In this document: piece by piece, positions 11,720-31,100 of the stretch
How the letters are laid out: each line of letters opens with the position of its first letter
Numbering within the stretch: position 1 is the stretch's first letter
Assembly (NCBI RefSeq): GCF_910592395.1
Contig: NC_088314.1
Span: forward strand, 19,116,070-19,180,069
DNA length: 64,000 bases
Source: Lineus longissimus
Lineage: Eukaryota > Nemertea > Pilidiophora > Heteronemertea > Lineidae
Direction of reading: 5' to 3'
Program-made: the position numbers and the translations under genes
Notes under the pieces: generated by a model
Database searches by the model: none
Seen by the model: only the letters and a program-made list of their open reading frames with translations
What the model was told of the DNA's origin: nothing

Positions 11720-14700
11720 GTTGGTAGAGATTCGAGTTTACCATAGAATTGAACTGCACTGGGCAACGAACTCGAAACTGATAGATGTTTCTTGTAGCCT
11801 CATATATCCTCATCATCATCACCATCAAACAAACTGAGAGGTGGTTTTTAACCCTTGCGGTTTTCAACTCCTATAACTCATGAAAAACAAACATACTGTG
11901 TGTTGTATAGTGATAAATGTATGTAAGAGGATGAGTTAGAAAATACCATTCTCAGTTCATTGCATGGGCTATTATCCAGACTCAGTGACTATATCTGTAT
12001 ACATCGATCATACGCTATGCCAAATATCTGAGATTATTATCTTTTATTGCCAAAATGTATTCCTGCCAATGTACTGCGGCCTTTAGGATAAAGATACAAG
12101 TTTCCTATTTTCATATCCCTGATATTGCTTATGCCCGATAATGATATTGTCCAATTTGTCAAATGTTTACCCCGGTTCTCATTTTGTAGCTAAACCATGG
12201 TTTAGTGAACTGATACAATTACTGGTCTCACTGTTGTAGTTGCTTTGACGTGACATCACTTTTATAACTCGCAGATATAATTCAAAATTAACGAAATGTG
12301 TAAGTTTGCAGTTCTGTGTATGCTTCATACAAATTATGTCCTTGCGTGCTTCTCCTGTACACTTCGTATACATACTCTAACTTCATCGATCTAAGACCAG
12401 TTGATTATTTCCTAGGAACTCTAAATAAATGCCAAGCCAGAAAATTATGTCAAGTGCATCGGACAAACTGCGGTCGCCGACCCTCTGTTTCAAATTTATT
12501 ATGACTAAGTATGACCATAAAATGATATCTAGCTTGAATTGAATATTCTCAGAACAGATCTCAGATTGGTGAAACTAGAGTATACATATATACTGTAATA
12601 TGGATACATTTGTACATGTGTATATGTCTCTATCATGAGCACATTTTGTACAAAAATGTAAAAATTTAATTCTGACCATTGACATGGGCCTGGGGGGCCT
12701 TGCATGGAATATATTTAGTTGGCTCTGTAACAGATTAGTGCTAATGACACTTTCATTTATTGATACAAATTCATGAATAAATATATACATTTATTCATAA
12801 AAAGAAAAAAAGTTGAAATTGCTCTGAATTAGTCTGTATTGTTTTTAAAATGATACAGAATGATGGAGAACAGAAATTGAAGCAAAGAAAAAAATTCATA
12901 ATCTGCCAGATAAGTTATTTTTCATTAAAAACTCCAAAATTAAAAGAGGCAGAAAAATGTTGTTGTTTACTCTACTGTACACTCAAATCCCAAGATTACA
13001 GATGAAAGTTTTGTCCTCAGACTTTGTCCAATACTTAAGTATGCATTCTCAATGTAATTATTATGAATAAACATTTAGTTGATTAAATAGATGCTTTAAC
13101 TTTGTTATTTGAATGTCATTTGGAGGAAAATCAATTTCTCTTTAGGTGAGAAATTAGTCGCCCAGAGGAAGCACTGATCTGTCTCCAAGATAGATTTTTC
13201 CCCCAAGAAACCATCACCCTGATCTGGTACTGATCTGTCCTCTATTGGGTTGCCCATTGAATAAAATAAGAGTATAGTCGCGATACGCTATATTGTGTCC
13301 ACTATTTATAGTATACCTAAATTCATTGGAGGTAGTCACAATCTACACTTGAAATAACATCGATGTTTGCGACCAGGTTCAACTACAGCACTCGTCAGAT
13401 AGCCCAAGTTGAGGAAATGTCCCAATCTTGCCCTTGGCCAACAAGAAACAGGCCAGCAGTAAGTACCACAGAGCCCAAAAAAGTTTGAGGAAAATGAATA
13501 AGAAAGTACTTGTCCCAGCTGAAAGCCCAGTTGATTGTGACAGTGCTCGGTACATGTCAGTGTCTGCTTCGCGTTTGTGTGTGTCTGTCAAAACAGAATA
13601 CTTCTCATACCAACACTCGGAGCTATAGGCCCACCATCAACATCAAGGCAACATTATAAAGCTGGTTGCCCGCAAGTGGAATCCCAGTATTATCTCATCC
13701 AGGAAGACAAGAGACCTGATTTGCCTTGACTGATGACAGAATACAGTGCATCTGTCTCTTTAGCTCATTAAAATAGGCTTCGATCCTCTACGCTGTTCAT
13801 TTACAGTGACAAAAGGGACCAGGCCGGTACTGTCTCATTAGCAATAGTCATTTCTGGTGGTCCTCCCAGCAGAATTAAAACACAGGGCCACGGTATATCA
13901 ATCCGTATGACACTTGCCGAATCTTTAAGTCTGTCACTGTCAAGTGCTGCCATCTGACCTAAGGAAGTTGAACTACGCAATTACTCAAAATTAAAAATCA
14001 CCCCGTCTTGGGTGGAAATTTTCCCCCCTTCCTACAATGGGGGACGAGTTATTCCATGAACCCCAAACATGGTACTGACGACCGTTGCCGATCACAGCTT
14101 TTCTTTATTCCAACCTATTGACATGACCAACACCGTTATAAGCAGTGCAAATTCTCACGGCATTACGCCCGTGTGGACGTTTCATGTGCGTACTATGTAG
14201 TGTGAATGGCCAACGGCAGGGGAGCCAGGAGCGGGCTCAGTACAAGAGCATCCCTCGTTGTAAGGAACGAAATCAGCGCCTCTAGTGTCAAGATTGGAAC
14301 CAAGGTAACACGATGCATTAAAAAGGCTACCGCAATATGCAGTTTATCCTTCTCCCATCAGGTGGCCAAGTACTTCCGGTTTTGAAATTTCCTGCCTGGC
14401 TGAATGTAAATGGAATGAAAGCTTGTTTACTTGCAAAATTGTATTCAGTTTTGATTGATCGTTTGTATAAGACTATATCAAACAATGAAGAATAAATGTA
14501 GCGATTGCTTGATAAATTCCTATCGGCAATAATGGTTCACTTGTGGTTTGAAGTTCGATTGAAAATGCTTACAGTTTTACAGCACAGCCACAGGCCACAG
14601 GGTGTCTCAAAAGGATGTTACCCAATTTCCCAAACCTACCTAACCTAGCCAGTTTTGTGCTGTTAGGTTGGACGAGCTACAGGCTTGATTGCAGAATCCC

Positions 14701-14773
14701 TGACAAATGCTTCATAGAGAGGTGTCCAATTATTAATGAGAAATTATCTCTTTGACGTTTGTTTCTGCAGAAG

Positions 14774-20704
<5,931 letters not shown>

Positions 20705-21130
20705 AGTGAGGAAGACATCGGAATCGTGCATTTAATGAAGAGACAAAATTGAGACTATTCTGATGCGCAGAAACAGGCATAATCATGTGTGAAGTTTGTG
20801 TATTTGCTTGCATAGGAAAACACTTGATGTGAAGATCAACAGCTACAATCGATGTCCTCTGAATAATTTTTGGTATAGATAGAAGCCTTTCTAAACTGCC
20901 TTTTATTTTGTAATAAATGTATTGATGAGAAAATTTGTCTTCTTAGATCAGTATGGTTTGAGGTTTTGGAATTTAAGAGCTGGGGTTCCTCAGTTGTCTC
21001 ATCAAAAGCACTCATTGAGACACCAATTGGATCATTGGATGCAGGGTTGGCGCGCCCGTTCACATTTTCTGCACATGAGTGGCGAATGTAAAACAATGTC
21101 TGGCTAAAAATTTTGCGAATTCAATTTGAA
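20705..21130. other. TMEM209 3' UTR and flank
   Basis: Follows the stop codon at 20702-20704. A consensus polyadenylation signal AATAAA is at 20912-20917, about 210 bp after the stop, which would give a short 3' UTR. No further coding exon. Confidence 0.6.
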
Positions 21131-22487
21131 TTGCCATGATTTGGCGAGAGAGTAATAGTGTTGTGCGAAAATTGGTCAAAGTCTATCAAAAAGATCCACT
21201 TCCACATCAAATGCACCAAGGAACGATCGTTAGTCAGTCAAACTTTATCATTTTGCGGGCGGCCGCGCTATCACACGTGGTTGCTATCGTCTGCATTGTA
21301 GTTCTACCCGTTGCCACTACAGTGATTTTGCTGGCGCTGCTGGTCGCCTTACGCATACATTATCGGCTGGTTTCCCGCTCGCTTCGTTGCCATGGAGTCT
21401 CCGGTCACATGTTCCTCGAATCGTTCGTTGATTTGCTAGTTTCAGTACTGGCGGGCTGCCATTCTCGCACTTCTCGCACATGTTACTGTGGGCTGGGTCG
21501 GTCCCAAGATGGACAAACGATCGGCAATGGCCAGAGCCGACTCAATATGGCTAAAAGTGACAGCCACTTGGCTTAAAAGTGGTAGGAGGAAAAGATTCAC
21601 AGAGCCAACCCTGGGATGTGACAGGATAAACCACCCAGAAGCAAGGGGACTATTGGCAGGGCCTAGGTCCAGTTGGCAAACACAAGACAGCAATACGCTG
21701 TCCCTTTTAGTATTGGCATAGACTTGTCACAGATTGAGAGAGACACATTCTTGAAAGAAAGACAAAAAGATTCCCATGGCATTCAAACGTCCCCGATGTC
21801 TAACCAAGTATGGGTTGTATGGGGTACAACCCTGTCTCCTAAGTATTAGACAGGAATGCTACAGACTGTCGCATGTCTTGAGAGAACAGCACAAAAATAT
21901 GGCATTGGAGACATTTCTGTTGTATCCCATCCCTACCCAAGTAAGGCCTGTATGTGGTACTACCCTGTTCCTTATGAGTATTGGATTAGATATGCCACAG
22001 GTGACAGCAAGTCCATCAGTTGAAGAGCAAATTCTGGCCTCCCAGTGCCGGTGGCTATTCTCTGGTCACACTGGCGATCTGATAACCAGCTGGGAGAGTG
22101 TTTGTAGCAGTCACCATCTTCTGACTTGGAAGCTGGCATAACAGGATGTGGTACTACCTATCCCACAAGTACAGAATAGGAGACACCGGCCAATGTTCTT
22201 GTAATACCGGACCGATGACAGCGATCTGTGTGCTGAAGGACTGCCCTCTGCACAAAGCCCACTGACAAGAAATCTGGCCAAATGGTGCCAACATGCAGGA
22301 TAAACTGTAAGGCGACTGGGTGGAATTGCGCGGAGAACAACTGAGTACATCCAACAGCAGGATTGACTGTACGAAGAAGAAGAGACATGTTGTGACAATG
22401 TCCTCAAGAGCTTTCTGATGATGTTTAGCACAATGGCATGTTCGGTTTCAAACCTGTGATATTCAGATTGCAAGTCATACACTGGTT
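21131..22487. repeat. GC-richer unexplained stretch with degenerate internal repeats
   Basis: No recognisable protein. The longest open frames (146 and 123 codons) match nothing I know and look incidental. Two related segments start near 21803 and 21938 (shared CCAAGTAnGGnnTGTATG and TACnACCCTGT), and a third, weaker one is near 22145, suggesting an old tandem repeat of about 135-200 bp. The stretch runs directly into a retrotransposon remnant, so it may be the body of a decayed element. Confidence 0.35.
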
Positions 22488-22687
22488 AAGCAACCCAACT
22501 ACACTTTAAGATCTTCATATGGTTTGCTTTTTGACCAGCCAAGGGCTAGGTTGGTGACCTTTGGAGACAGAGCCTTTTCATGCGTCACTCCCAAGCTGTG
22601 GAACCGACTGCCAATCAGCTTACAACACTGACCAGCCCCCGTCTTCGTGGATCACTTAAAAATCTATCTCTTTGCAAAGTGTCACTG
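22488..22687 (+). pseudogene. Remnant of a non-LTR retrotransposon reverse transcriptase, C-terminal end
   Basis: The frame gives ARLVTFGDRAFSCVTPKLWN and RLPISL, a stop (TGA 22629-22631), then FVDHLKIYLFAK and a final stop near 22685. The pattern GDRAFS-x-(A/T)PKLWN-x-LP ... FK-x-x-LKTYLF is the familiar end of many LINE-type reverse transcriptases. Broken by a stop and without upstream RT motifs in frame, it is a dead 3' fragment. Confidence 0.7.
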
Positions 22688-24689
22688 ATCACTTTAGTGA
22701 GTACTGGCACTATAAACACTCATTTTGATTTGATACACATACATGTACGCCTGTAATGCCTCAGTTATGTACATATCCAAGTACAGGGTCCTTCCTCTGT
22801 CGTTGTTTGAAGATGATTCACAGATCCACTAATTAGGACGAGACTTTTAAACTGAGGACGTCCTCGGTTTGCAGTCAGTCCTTCCTTTAATGGTGATGTC
22901 CTTGGTCCACACCATTTACACAATGAAACAAAAGATTATATATATATATATATATATATATCATCAATAAGCTTTTATTGCTTTCGCTGGAAATTTCCCG
23001 TATAAATATGAAATCATTCAAAATAGACAACTCCACCAACAAATCCCTGACGATTTGTAAAATTACATGCAAAAAGATTGAACAATGAATTTCTAGTACT
23101 ACATGATGGGGGTTGATAGTAAAAATTCACAATTTTACATCAGGTTTCTGATGTCTGATGATTATGAATGAAATTCCTACGTAGGATGTTTATTCTAATG
23201 AACCAAATGCCAACATGACATGACTGATACCTTGAAGGTGACATGATTAAATGACAGTGATGAGTGGAGATGACAATAGACAATAAAGTCTTTGGGTTGT
23301 CTTCACTCGGGTAACTTACTTCAATGTTTATAGTCCAAGTAATAGATTTGTTATATAGGGGTGCATACCATGTTTGGCAAGTCTAGGGAAAGCCAATTCA
23401 ACTTTATTCAGGGGCATAACCTTATCTGCAGATCCACTCATCAAGAGAAAGAAGCCCATCCCAGGACTAGTAATCGTTTTACAGATTTTACTCCAAATAT
23501 CGAGGATAACTTGTGTTCTTCAAAACTGAAACTCTATATCATTGGGAAAGACTAACTCAGCAGGTCAAAATCTCTAATAGGAGAATTTTCAAAATAATAC
23601 ATACATGTATTGCATATACTTAATTCAAATGCTAAAATACTCTGTGCGTAAATAAAATATGCAATCTTATACAAAGAAACAGCAGTCCAGATATTACATA
23701 GAATATATTATGTACAGATGAACGGGTGAATCTGATCACAAGCTGGTGTTGGGCGGAACTAATTTGTTACCTTCGAATGTCTTTTTCAAAGGTCACAATT
23801 GGCCCCATAGCATCAGTGTGTGCACACTACAAGTAGCCTATGCCAAAAGCATGCATGGTTATAAGGCCGGATTCTACTGTAGGGCAAATTCTGCTGTAGT
23901 CACATACCCAGGGTAACTAGGCTCAGTTCCGGCAGGTGTCACCGAATTAAGATTACCATTGTGCCTTATGTAATGCAGAAACATAATTTGGTACTTTTGT
24001 TTCTGCCTTGCGGAACGTGATATAAACAGCAACTTGTGATCATGAATTACTTTAGTACTTGAGTGCTTTTTTACCAAAACATGCATATTAGTGAACGAGT
24101 GCAAAGAAAAGTTACAAACGCCTCCAGGTTCGTTTTTGTGTAATGCAAGGTATGTTTGCCAGAAAAGGAGCAAAAGTCCATGCACATCCAGTGGCCCAAC
24201 TTCTATGACCACATTCTGATAGTCAACATGAAGCAGTACATTAGGACAAACCTAGTAGACGAACGTTTCTTGACCTCACACTCCAAAAATATAATACTCT
24301 AAGATAATTTTGAATCGATAGAATAAAGAAAACAGAAAACTTAAACTGACCTGCAAATTTTAAAATACTTCAACAAAGTCTTTTGATGCTAACAATTTAC
24401 ACAACACTACAGAAAGGTTCTGACACCACTAATTAACCTGTCAGCTGTCAAGCAACAACTTTTCGAAAGAGACCAAAAGATTCGCTTGGGAAACTAACTT
24501 CATGCAAGTGCTTGTGGAACAGTGATATCCTGAAAAGGAACTGTGTACATTAACCTTGAAACATGTAAGGGTTGACCACAGGCACCGCCATTTTGGCTAG
24601 AACTTGAAATACTAACTCATTCAGGATGAAGTGAATGCCCATTTGAAGCCCAGGACAGACTCCCACCCTTGAAATTGGCTTTCCCTATG

Positions 24690-24811
24690 TTTTGAAGGAG
24701 TTCTGTTTGTTTTAGGATTTCAAGTTCTTTGTTTTGAAGGAGTTCTGTTTGTTTTAGGATTTCAAGTTCTTTGTTTTGAAGGAGTTCTGTTTGTTTTAGG
24801 ATTTCACTAGC
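24690..24811. repeat. Tandem repeat, three 42-bp units
   Basis: Three nearly perfect copies of a unit starting TTTTGAAGGAGTTCTGTTTG and ending TTTCAAGTTCTTTG. The third is truncated after GGATTTCA. On the minus strand the unit reads as an in-frame 14-residue repeat because 42 is divisible by 3. That does not make it a gene, and no exon context supports one. Confidence 0.9.
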
Positions 24812-27061
24812 CAACATGGTGGGGCCTATGGTCAATCCTTCATGCCAACCCATTTGTTATACCTGCTACTCCCAAAAAGTGAATGGATATGATGAATCAT
24901 GCATGACAGAAGTTAGTAAATATGATAAGATAAAAACAAGAATACACACACACACAGACACAAATTATACATTAATAATCATCCAGAAAGGTTATAATCT
25001 AACAAGATAAACTATAAAATCAAAATACTTTACATATTCACCTGTTTGGTATGATGAGAAAATTGCACAATTATTGTTTTGGTTGGTTGCTATGGTAATC
25101 AAAACTATCTGATAAAAAATCTCTAGTACATGTATTTCTAGTTGTGATTTTAAACCACCTACATGTGTACAATATATAAAGTCCTCCAGAAATGAAGTTG
25201 TGAAATCTATGAAGTTTGTGATTTGGGAACTGTGTTACCAAGCATGTATCTATGGGCTACATGTTGAGAAAGAGATTATAAGTCGTTCGGAAATATTTAA
25301 CGAATGATATTGATTCCTATACCTACTTGCTAAAAGCCAATTCAAAGTTGTGATTTCAATTTTGTTCGGCGCTCACAAAAATGCATAACCATGATAACGT
25401 AACCTGGGGAAATATCATACAAGGGAGAGACTTTCTTCATTTGCAGTAAATTAAGAAGTGCTATAAGCCTATTATTTCAATAATATATACCTATTTTTGA
25501 AAAGAATATATAGATAGATGATGCTTAGTACAAAACATGATTTCAAGAATGCCGATGGATGCCTCATGAATAAAACATTCAAAAGTGTTCAAAAATGATG
25601 CCGCCTCTTCAGTAGACTTTGAAAATCTACACTGAAAACAATTCTATCCTACTGTGAACGATAGAGATATTCTCTGTACAATAAACATCGTATAAATGTA
25701 AACACATGTAAATTGGCTGCTGCCTTCATTAGGTGCATAGACCTTGTACATTGCATATAAAAAGTCCACAGATTATAATGACATTAAGTTCTATTCTAAT
25801 GACGGCATTGTGAATGTGAGGCTTGATCAAAGCGATTACAAGACACAACTACTCTGCAATTGAACAATTTTGCAGTGGTTGAACTTTCTTACCACACAGT
25901 TCAGAGCTATCAATTGGAAGATATCAAATTAGTGAGTTAATTTGAATTACCTATAATAACTACATATATAAACAATGAGACATGTCACTCTTTTAAAACA
26001 GGCAGTAAAAATGGAACAACTTTGATCAAACATCACCACAAATCTCATTTCACCGGAATCGTCGTCTGCTTTAAAACTTTTACAATACTCCCTGCATAAT
26101 ATCAACAACATCGTCAACTTTGTAACAACTTATTGTCATCAATTTCAAATGCATCAGAGGAACCACTGTAAATTATACCAGTACTTGCCCCAATAAGAAT
26201 ACAGCAAAAAGACACACTATAGGTGATTAGTTTCTTAATTTCAACTCTAACATCAGGAGACATATTATTGCCACGTCTGTCAGGACTTTGTGCGTATTAT
26301 CGTCAAATCTACATTGAGATTAATGTCAAGATGCAAATGGCAATAATATACATGTAGTTATAACGTCTCTTGACATTACAATCATCTGCCCAGCACATTC
26401 AAAACACTTTCAACTTGAACATCAAGTTTCTCATCAGACACTCAATAATTTATACTCCATAACTTCATACCATTAACATCTAATATCATTAGCATTTACA
26501 AATATATTATAGATAAAAACACAACCATTAAAAAGTTTGGGTACAAAATGCTGTTCACATCCAATTGAAGGGAGTCCTCCACCACCCAACAGTCTACATT
26601 TCACTAAAATTAAGTTATCCTAGTACATTTCACTTTTCTTCATTTTGTAACCAAAATCTTCAATCCTCGTACAATTTATAGTGCATTACATCCATGAACA
26701 AATCAACTTATAATTTAATTACTTATCCACACCCTCAAACTCTAATCTGTAGCATGAACCCTTTATGAAATGTACCCAAGTCTACAATCATCAGTCGAGG
26801 CCAGCATGGTATCTGACAGACACAATACTTTCTTTGGTTGGATCAAAAGACCAATGATGCAGTTCTTGGTTACCTTTCATCATCAAACCATTTTCAAATT
26901 CAACACTCTATGTACATTATTATGTAGCTTTACCATGTAATCTCTTAAAATTCTATGCATAATGTAAACACGCACTTTCAAAGCAGGCTCAACATCATTT
27001 CATACAAATGAAACCTTCATTTCTACCAGTTTACAACGTCAGTAAATGTGCCTTGCCTTTA

Positions 27062-27424
27062 TGCAAGTATCGATTCGTGTCTTGTACTCCCCCTCCTCAA
27101 GGGTACGACACCTTATCACCCTATAACGACATCTTAAGGCTCAAGCATCACCCTTTTTTCACCAATGCTACTTTTTCTTTCGTCAAGACATCACCATCAA
27201 CAATATATCAGTTATCACCGTCATATAAAGTAACCGAACTAATTTTACTGGGTAAGGCTGTATGTTCGACAAGACATCGACACATTAGCATCCTTATTCT
27301 TTCCAGCTTCGCCAAATTTTCACTAAAGGAAAAATAAATACTACTCAAGCATCGGCAAAGATTAGTGGTGATAGCTTAACTACCCTTGAGGAGGGGGGGT
27401 ACAAGAAACGAATTGATACTTGCA
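27062..27424. repeat. Inverted repeat, ~44-bp arms, ~275-bp spacer
   Basis: The left arm at 27062-27105 (GCAAGTATCGATTCGTGTCT, then CTCCCCCTCCTCAAGGGTA) is matched by the reverse complement at 27381-27424 with only a few differences. The spacer is AT-rich and non-coding. If this is HBP1 3' UTR, the transcript could form a long stem. Confidence 0.75.
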
Positions 27425-27677
27425 TTAGTCTGGTATCACTTCTACCAATGTTCAAAACTTGAATAACACATTCATGCAATCTAATAAACTTTACGATATC
27501 AACATCCAAAGCCATTAACAATGTAAACACAATCAGAGTCCTCTCTTACCAGGAACCAACACAGCAATGTGGAAAGAATCAACTTTTGACATCATCTCAT
27601 ATACTGCATGTGCACAACGCACTCAAAAACTGATGCATGTGCAGTCTCAGTGCAAATGCAAAACATCGGCTGCATGT

Positions 27678-27960
27678 GCAAAAACTCCCCACTCCTGGGC
27701 AGCACAGATGCAACAACTTCCCACTCCTGGGCAGCACAGATGCAAAAACTCCCACTCCTGGGCAGCACAGGTGCACAACTTCCCACTCCTGGGCAGCACA
27801 GGTGCAACAACTCCCCACTCCTGGGCAGCACAGATGCAACAACTTCCCACTCCTGGGCAGCACAGATGCAAAAACTCCCCACTCCTGGGCAGCACAGGTG
27901 CAAAAACTCCCCGCTGCCTGGTTGGCACAGATGCAAAACACTGCTCTGCTTCATGAGCAG
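27678..27960. repeat. Minisatellite, ~31-32-bp units, about 8 copies
   Basis: The unit CCCACTCCTGGGCAGCACAG is followed by (A/G)TGCAACAACTT, with variants at one A/G position and in the length of the A-rich part. The last one or two units are degenerate (27905 onward). All six frames stay open through it, which explains several overlapping open frames that are not genes. It lies just past the HBP1 stop, probably in the 3' UTR. Confidence 0.92.
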
Positions 27961-28116
27961 CACAGACGCAGCATGTGGCAATGGCAGGCTAACTGTCTGG
28001 GGTCAACCCAAAGACACAGGCAGTTATAATACTCATCTGATAAAGAAGACCTGCTTGTCTTGATGCTCTGGCAGTAAACTTGATTGTGATCACTCGACAA
28101 TAGATGACAGCACTGT

Positions 28117-31100
28117 TCATTCTGTGCTCTGAAATGAATAAAAATTATCAACCATTAGAGTTGTGTTGCAAGGAGTAGGACTGTTGGTATTGGCCGTCTT
28201 ATCGTAGGCCGTCAGGGTGCAGCTCTCATTTCCCCAAACCATGGCGACTCACCTTATGTGTTGGAATACAATTTATCTCCTATCGGGCAATAACTGGTGA
28301 AACAACCAGCACATCCAGTTGTATGAATTCCCTAATTAATCCTGTCATTACATGTAAAAGTGTGCAAACGGCAGGAAGGCCTAATCCTCAACTTACCCCA
28401 GACATGGATCGCTTCCTCTTCCAGCAATCAGGGTTCAATTTCCGGTGCTGCTCTGCCAAATGTTTGGCTTCCTGAGAAAATACCTTTCGTTCGTCGGTCC
28501 TCATCTTCTTCCACTTGTCGCCCAAGAGCACGCTGATTGCCCTAAAAAATTAGAAAATAATTTTACGACCGATGCCAATAATATTTGTGACTCCATCTAG
28601 AAGTGGCGTGGTCCAGCGTAAAGGTCAAGGACACATTATGTTTGAAGGGTTGTGGGTTTGATTTCCTGCACTGTAAAGTTCTAATAAGCAATCCTGAGCA
28701 AATTCTTTACTACTTCCTTCCTTCAAATGAGACGTGAAACCGAGATTCCTCGTACCTGGTCTCTGTGCCAGGGCAAGCAGGCAGCTCCAGCCAAGTCGAC
28801 AGAAGCTCGCATTGAACTCTTCCTTGGCCTCAGGTCAAAGCCAGGGTCAATAGGCCAACAATCTTAAATGGTGCGTAACTGCAGGGCATGCAAAAACACT
28901 CATCCGCCTTAGGGAAAAAACTATGTGGAGAAAAACTCCTCCAAGTGAAAAACAAATGCTGAAGAAGACAACCAGAATCAGAGTCAGAAATATTTACAAG
29001 TGATACCCAGCATCTGGACCAAAACTTTCATTCATCAACCTGTCTGTTTACCTGTTATCCTTTCCTGGAAACATCTGAGTATATTCCAATCTGAACTTCT
29101 TGGCGAACAACATGAAGGCGTTCATTGGTCGTTTTGCTTTCCCGCTATCACTCTTGGCGCGTGGACACCTTGTGGGAGACGCTTTTGGACTTGTCACCTC
29201 CAAATCTCGCTTTTGCTGAAATCAGACAATTTTGTTCCACTAAAACTAGTTTTTTTTGGAGAGTTACAGATAATACATGTAGGTCTATATCATGATTGAA
29301 GAATAAAATTGTCAATCGTATTACTTGTATCTCCTTTTGAATGGACTTCAGTTATTTCCTGAGAAATCAAAAATCATCCACCCACCTTTGCCATATTGCT
29401 CAATGTGAACACAGCCGATGAGTCCATAGGTGTAAAATCAAAACTGAAAACAGAACAAATACACATAACTATTCAATGACTAGAAATGCAAACACAAGTT
29501 TTAATTCTAAGTAACACCATAAAACCAAAAGATTCAAGTTTGCTCCTACTTTGGCACCAAATGAAAATAGTGGGTACCAGAGCTCCTACTTTCACTCTGG
29601 CATCCCCGGTATAGATGCAAAGAGGACAAAGAAATCTCTAAACCCACCTTTTGAAACTTTCGAACACGTCCAGATTGAACGTCGCGTCAGGATGGGTCGG
29701 TGGAAGACAGACATCATGATCCTCTAACTCGCAACACGGAATGCCGTAATGTTCAGCAGTCAGACTAGGATGGAATGATGACCAACCTGGAATAGAAAAT
29801 CAGCATAAAGTCCCGCAAACTAATGATTTAGATCACAGCGACCTGCAATCAATAGCTAACACAGCGATATCTGGTTATTCTACAAACAAGACATCTTCTT
29901 GTCACTCGTAGCTGTGATTATAAGCGCTGGTCCCAGTGTCAAATGCCTGTGAACATCACAAATGTTCCCATGTTCTCTGAGCAGTTCTCGCAGCAGAGGA
30001 AACCGAGCTTAAACCTGCACAAAAAGTTGTTCCTTGAGAACGTGAGCTAGGTCAGCAGGGTCTTGTCCATGGTCCTCCAGATCTCAAAGCCCAATACCAT
30101 ATCTCAGGTTACTACATCAAGTTGAAGTGATTAGAAATCCCTCATTCCTAATACATGACACTTACCCTTATCTTTCACAAAGAAAGGATGATCTAATGGA
30201 CACTGGACAAGAATCTCTGGCTGGTCGATTTTATCAGGCGAGAACCGAAGGCGTAGCACCATCTCCTGAGACTCCAAACATCGACACTGTTCAACATGCA
30301 GCAGGCGTAAACCATTTGGTGCATAGCTGAAAAGGACATAGTCAATTTTTTAGAATTAGATAAGTCAAAATATAGATCTTACATTTATGGACTTTACAGG
30401 ATACATGTTTCAAGTAGATCTCTCTATTCTGCTCACTAAACACCAAATTTCAAACCACTGCATCTTTGGTCAGAGGTCAAGTCCATCGCAAGCTACTTGT
30501 TTCTCACTTGGTGTGGTCTTTTGCTTGGCCTGACATGGCCAAGAAAGGGAGGACGAGAAGCCTTGGTTTTACGTCTCATTCCAAGGACAAAGCAATCTAC
30601 TTTCTAAAACTAAACAACCAATCTTTCTCAGTGGCTCTTCAAGGCATATTCGTGCATTTCAAGAACCTACCATTTTTTCTCCCACTGCTTGTGACTCTGA
30701 CAAGCCTGTTGAGTAAGTTGGTCCCTGCTCGCCAAGTCTTCCGCTAACTGCCAATCCATTTTACTCCCCGACATAAAACGTACCCTGCTGCCTGCAAAAT
30801 GAAGCAAATACTTAATGATATTTTGAATTGTTATGAGCCACAAGCTCATGGCAACATCCCTTCAGATTACAGACAAAGTTAGAAATACATGTAATCAAAG
30901 CATCTTTTCTTTGTTAAAGTACTACAGGCAAACTGACAGACCTCCACACAAAAGGTGCATACAATTTTTACCAAGTCATCGAACCTATACGGGTAATCAT
31001 CCATACTTGGCATAAAGCAAATGCTTTCAGTTCCAAATATAATCGTCCATAATTTACCTTTGATAAAACACTGCCATACGGCAGTCGGCCAGGAATGCGA

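Larger units (their letters stand above)
9106..14773. other. Gene-free stretch: FAM107 3' flank and TMEM209 5' flank
   Basis: No supported coding exon here. The first part is probably FAM107 3' UTR, with candidate AATAAA signals near 12778 and 13065. It contains the TA-flanked element at 10187-10582 and the short pogo-like repeat at 11571-11719. The TMEM209 start exon has a splice acceptor just before it (CTGCAG, ending 14770), so a non-coding first exon must lie upstream. A more GC-rich patch at about 14150-14303 followed by a GTAACA donor is a candidate but unproven. Confidence 0.5.
22688..28116. other. Long AT-rich stretch, probably HBP1 3' UTR plus flank
   Basis: No supported exon on either strand. 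It lies directly downstream of the HBP1 stop (minus strand), and the base composition is uniformly AT-rich. A (TA)n run lies at about 22938-22962. A minus-strand AATAAA (TTTATT at about 22973) could end a very long 3' UTR, but that is a guess. It includes two minisatellites and an inverted repeat, listed separately. Confidence 0.4.

Noticed and set aside
21136-21576. 146-codon open frame with a hydrophobic stretch
   Set aside because: No known family, no acceptor or donor logic, and adjacent to a retrotransposon remnant. Not enough to call a gene.
24617-24853. Open frame with an LLQNKELEILKQTE repeat
   Set aside because: The 42-bp tandem repeat is a multiple of three, so a repeated peptide is automatic. 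No start context or splice signals.
27567-28063. Several long overlapping open frames on both strands
   Set aside because: All are produced by the 31-32-bp minisatellite, which lacks stops in every frame. No family match or splice context.
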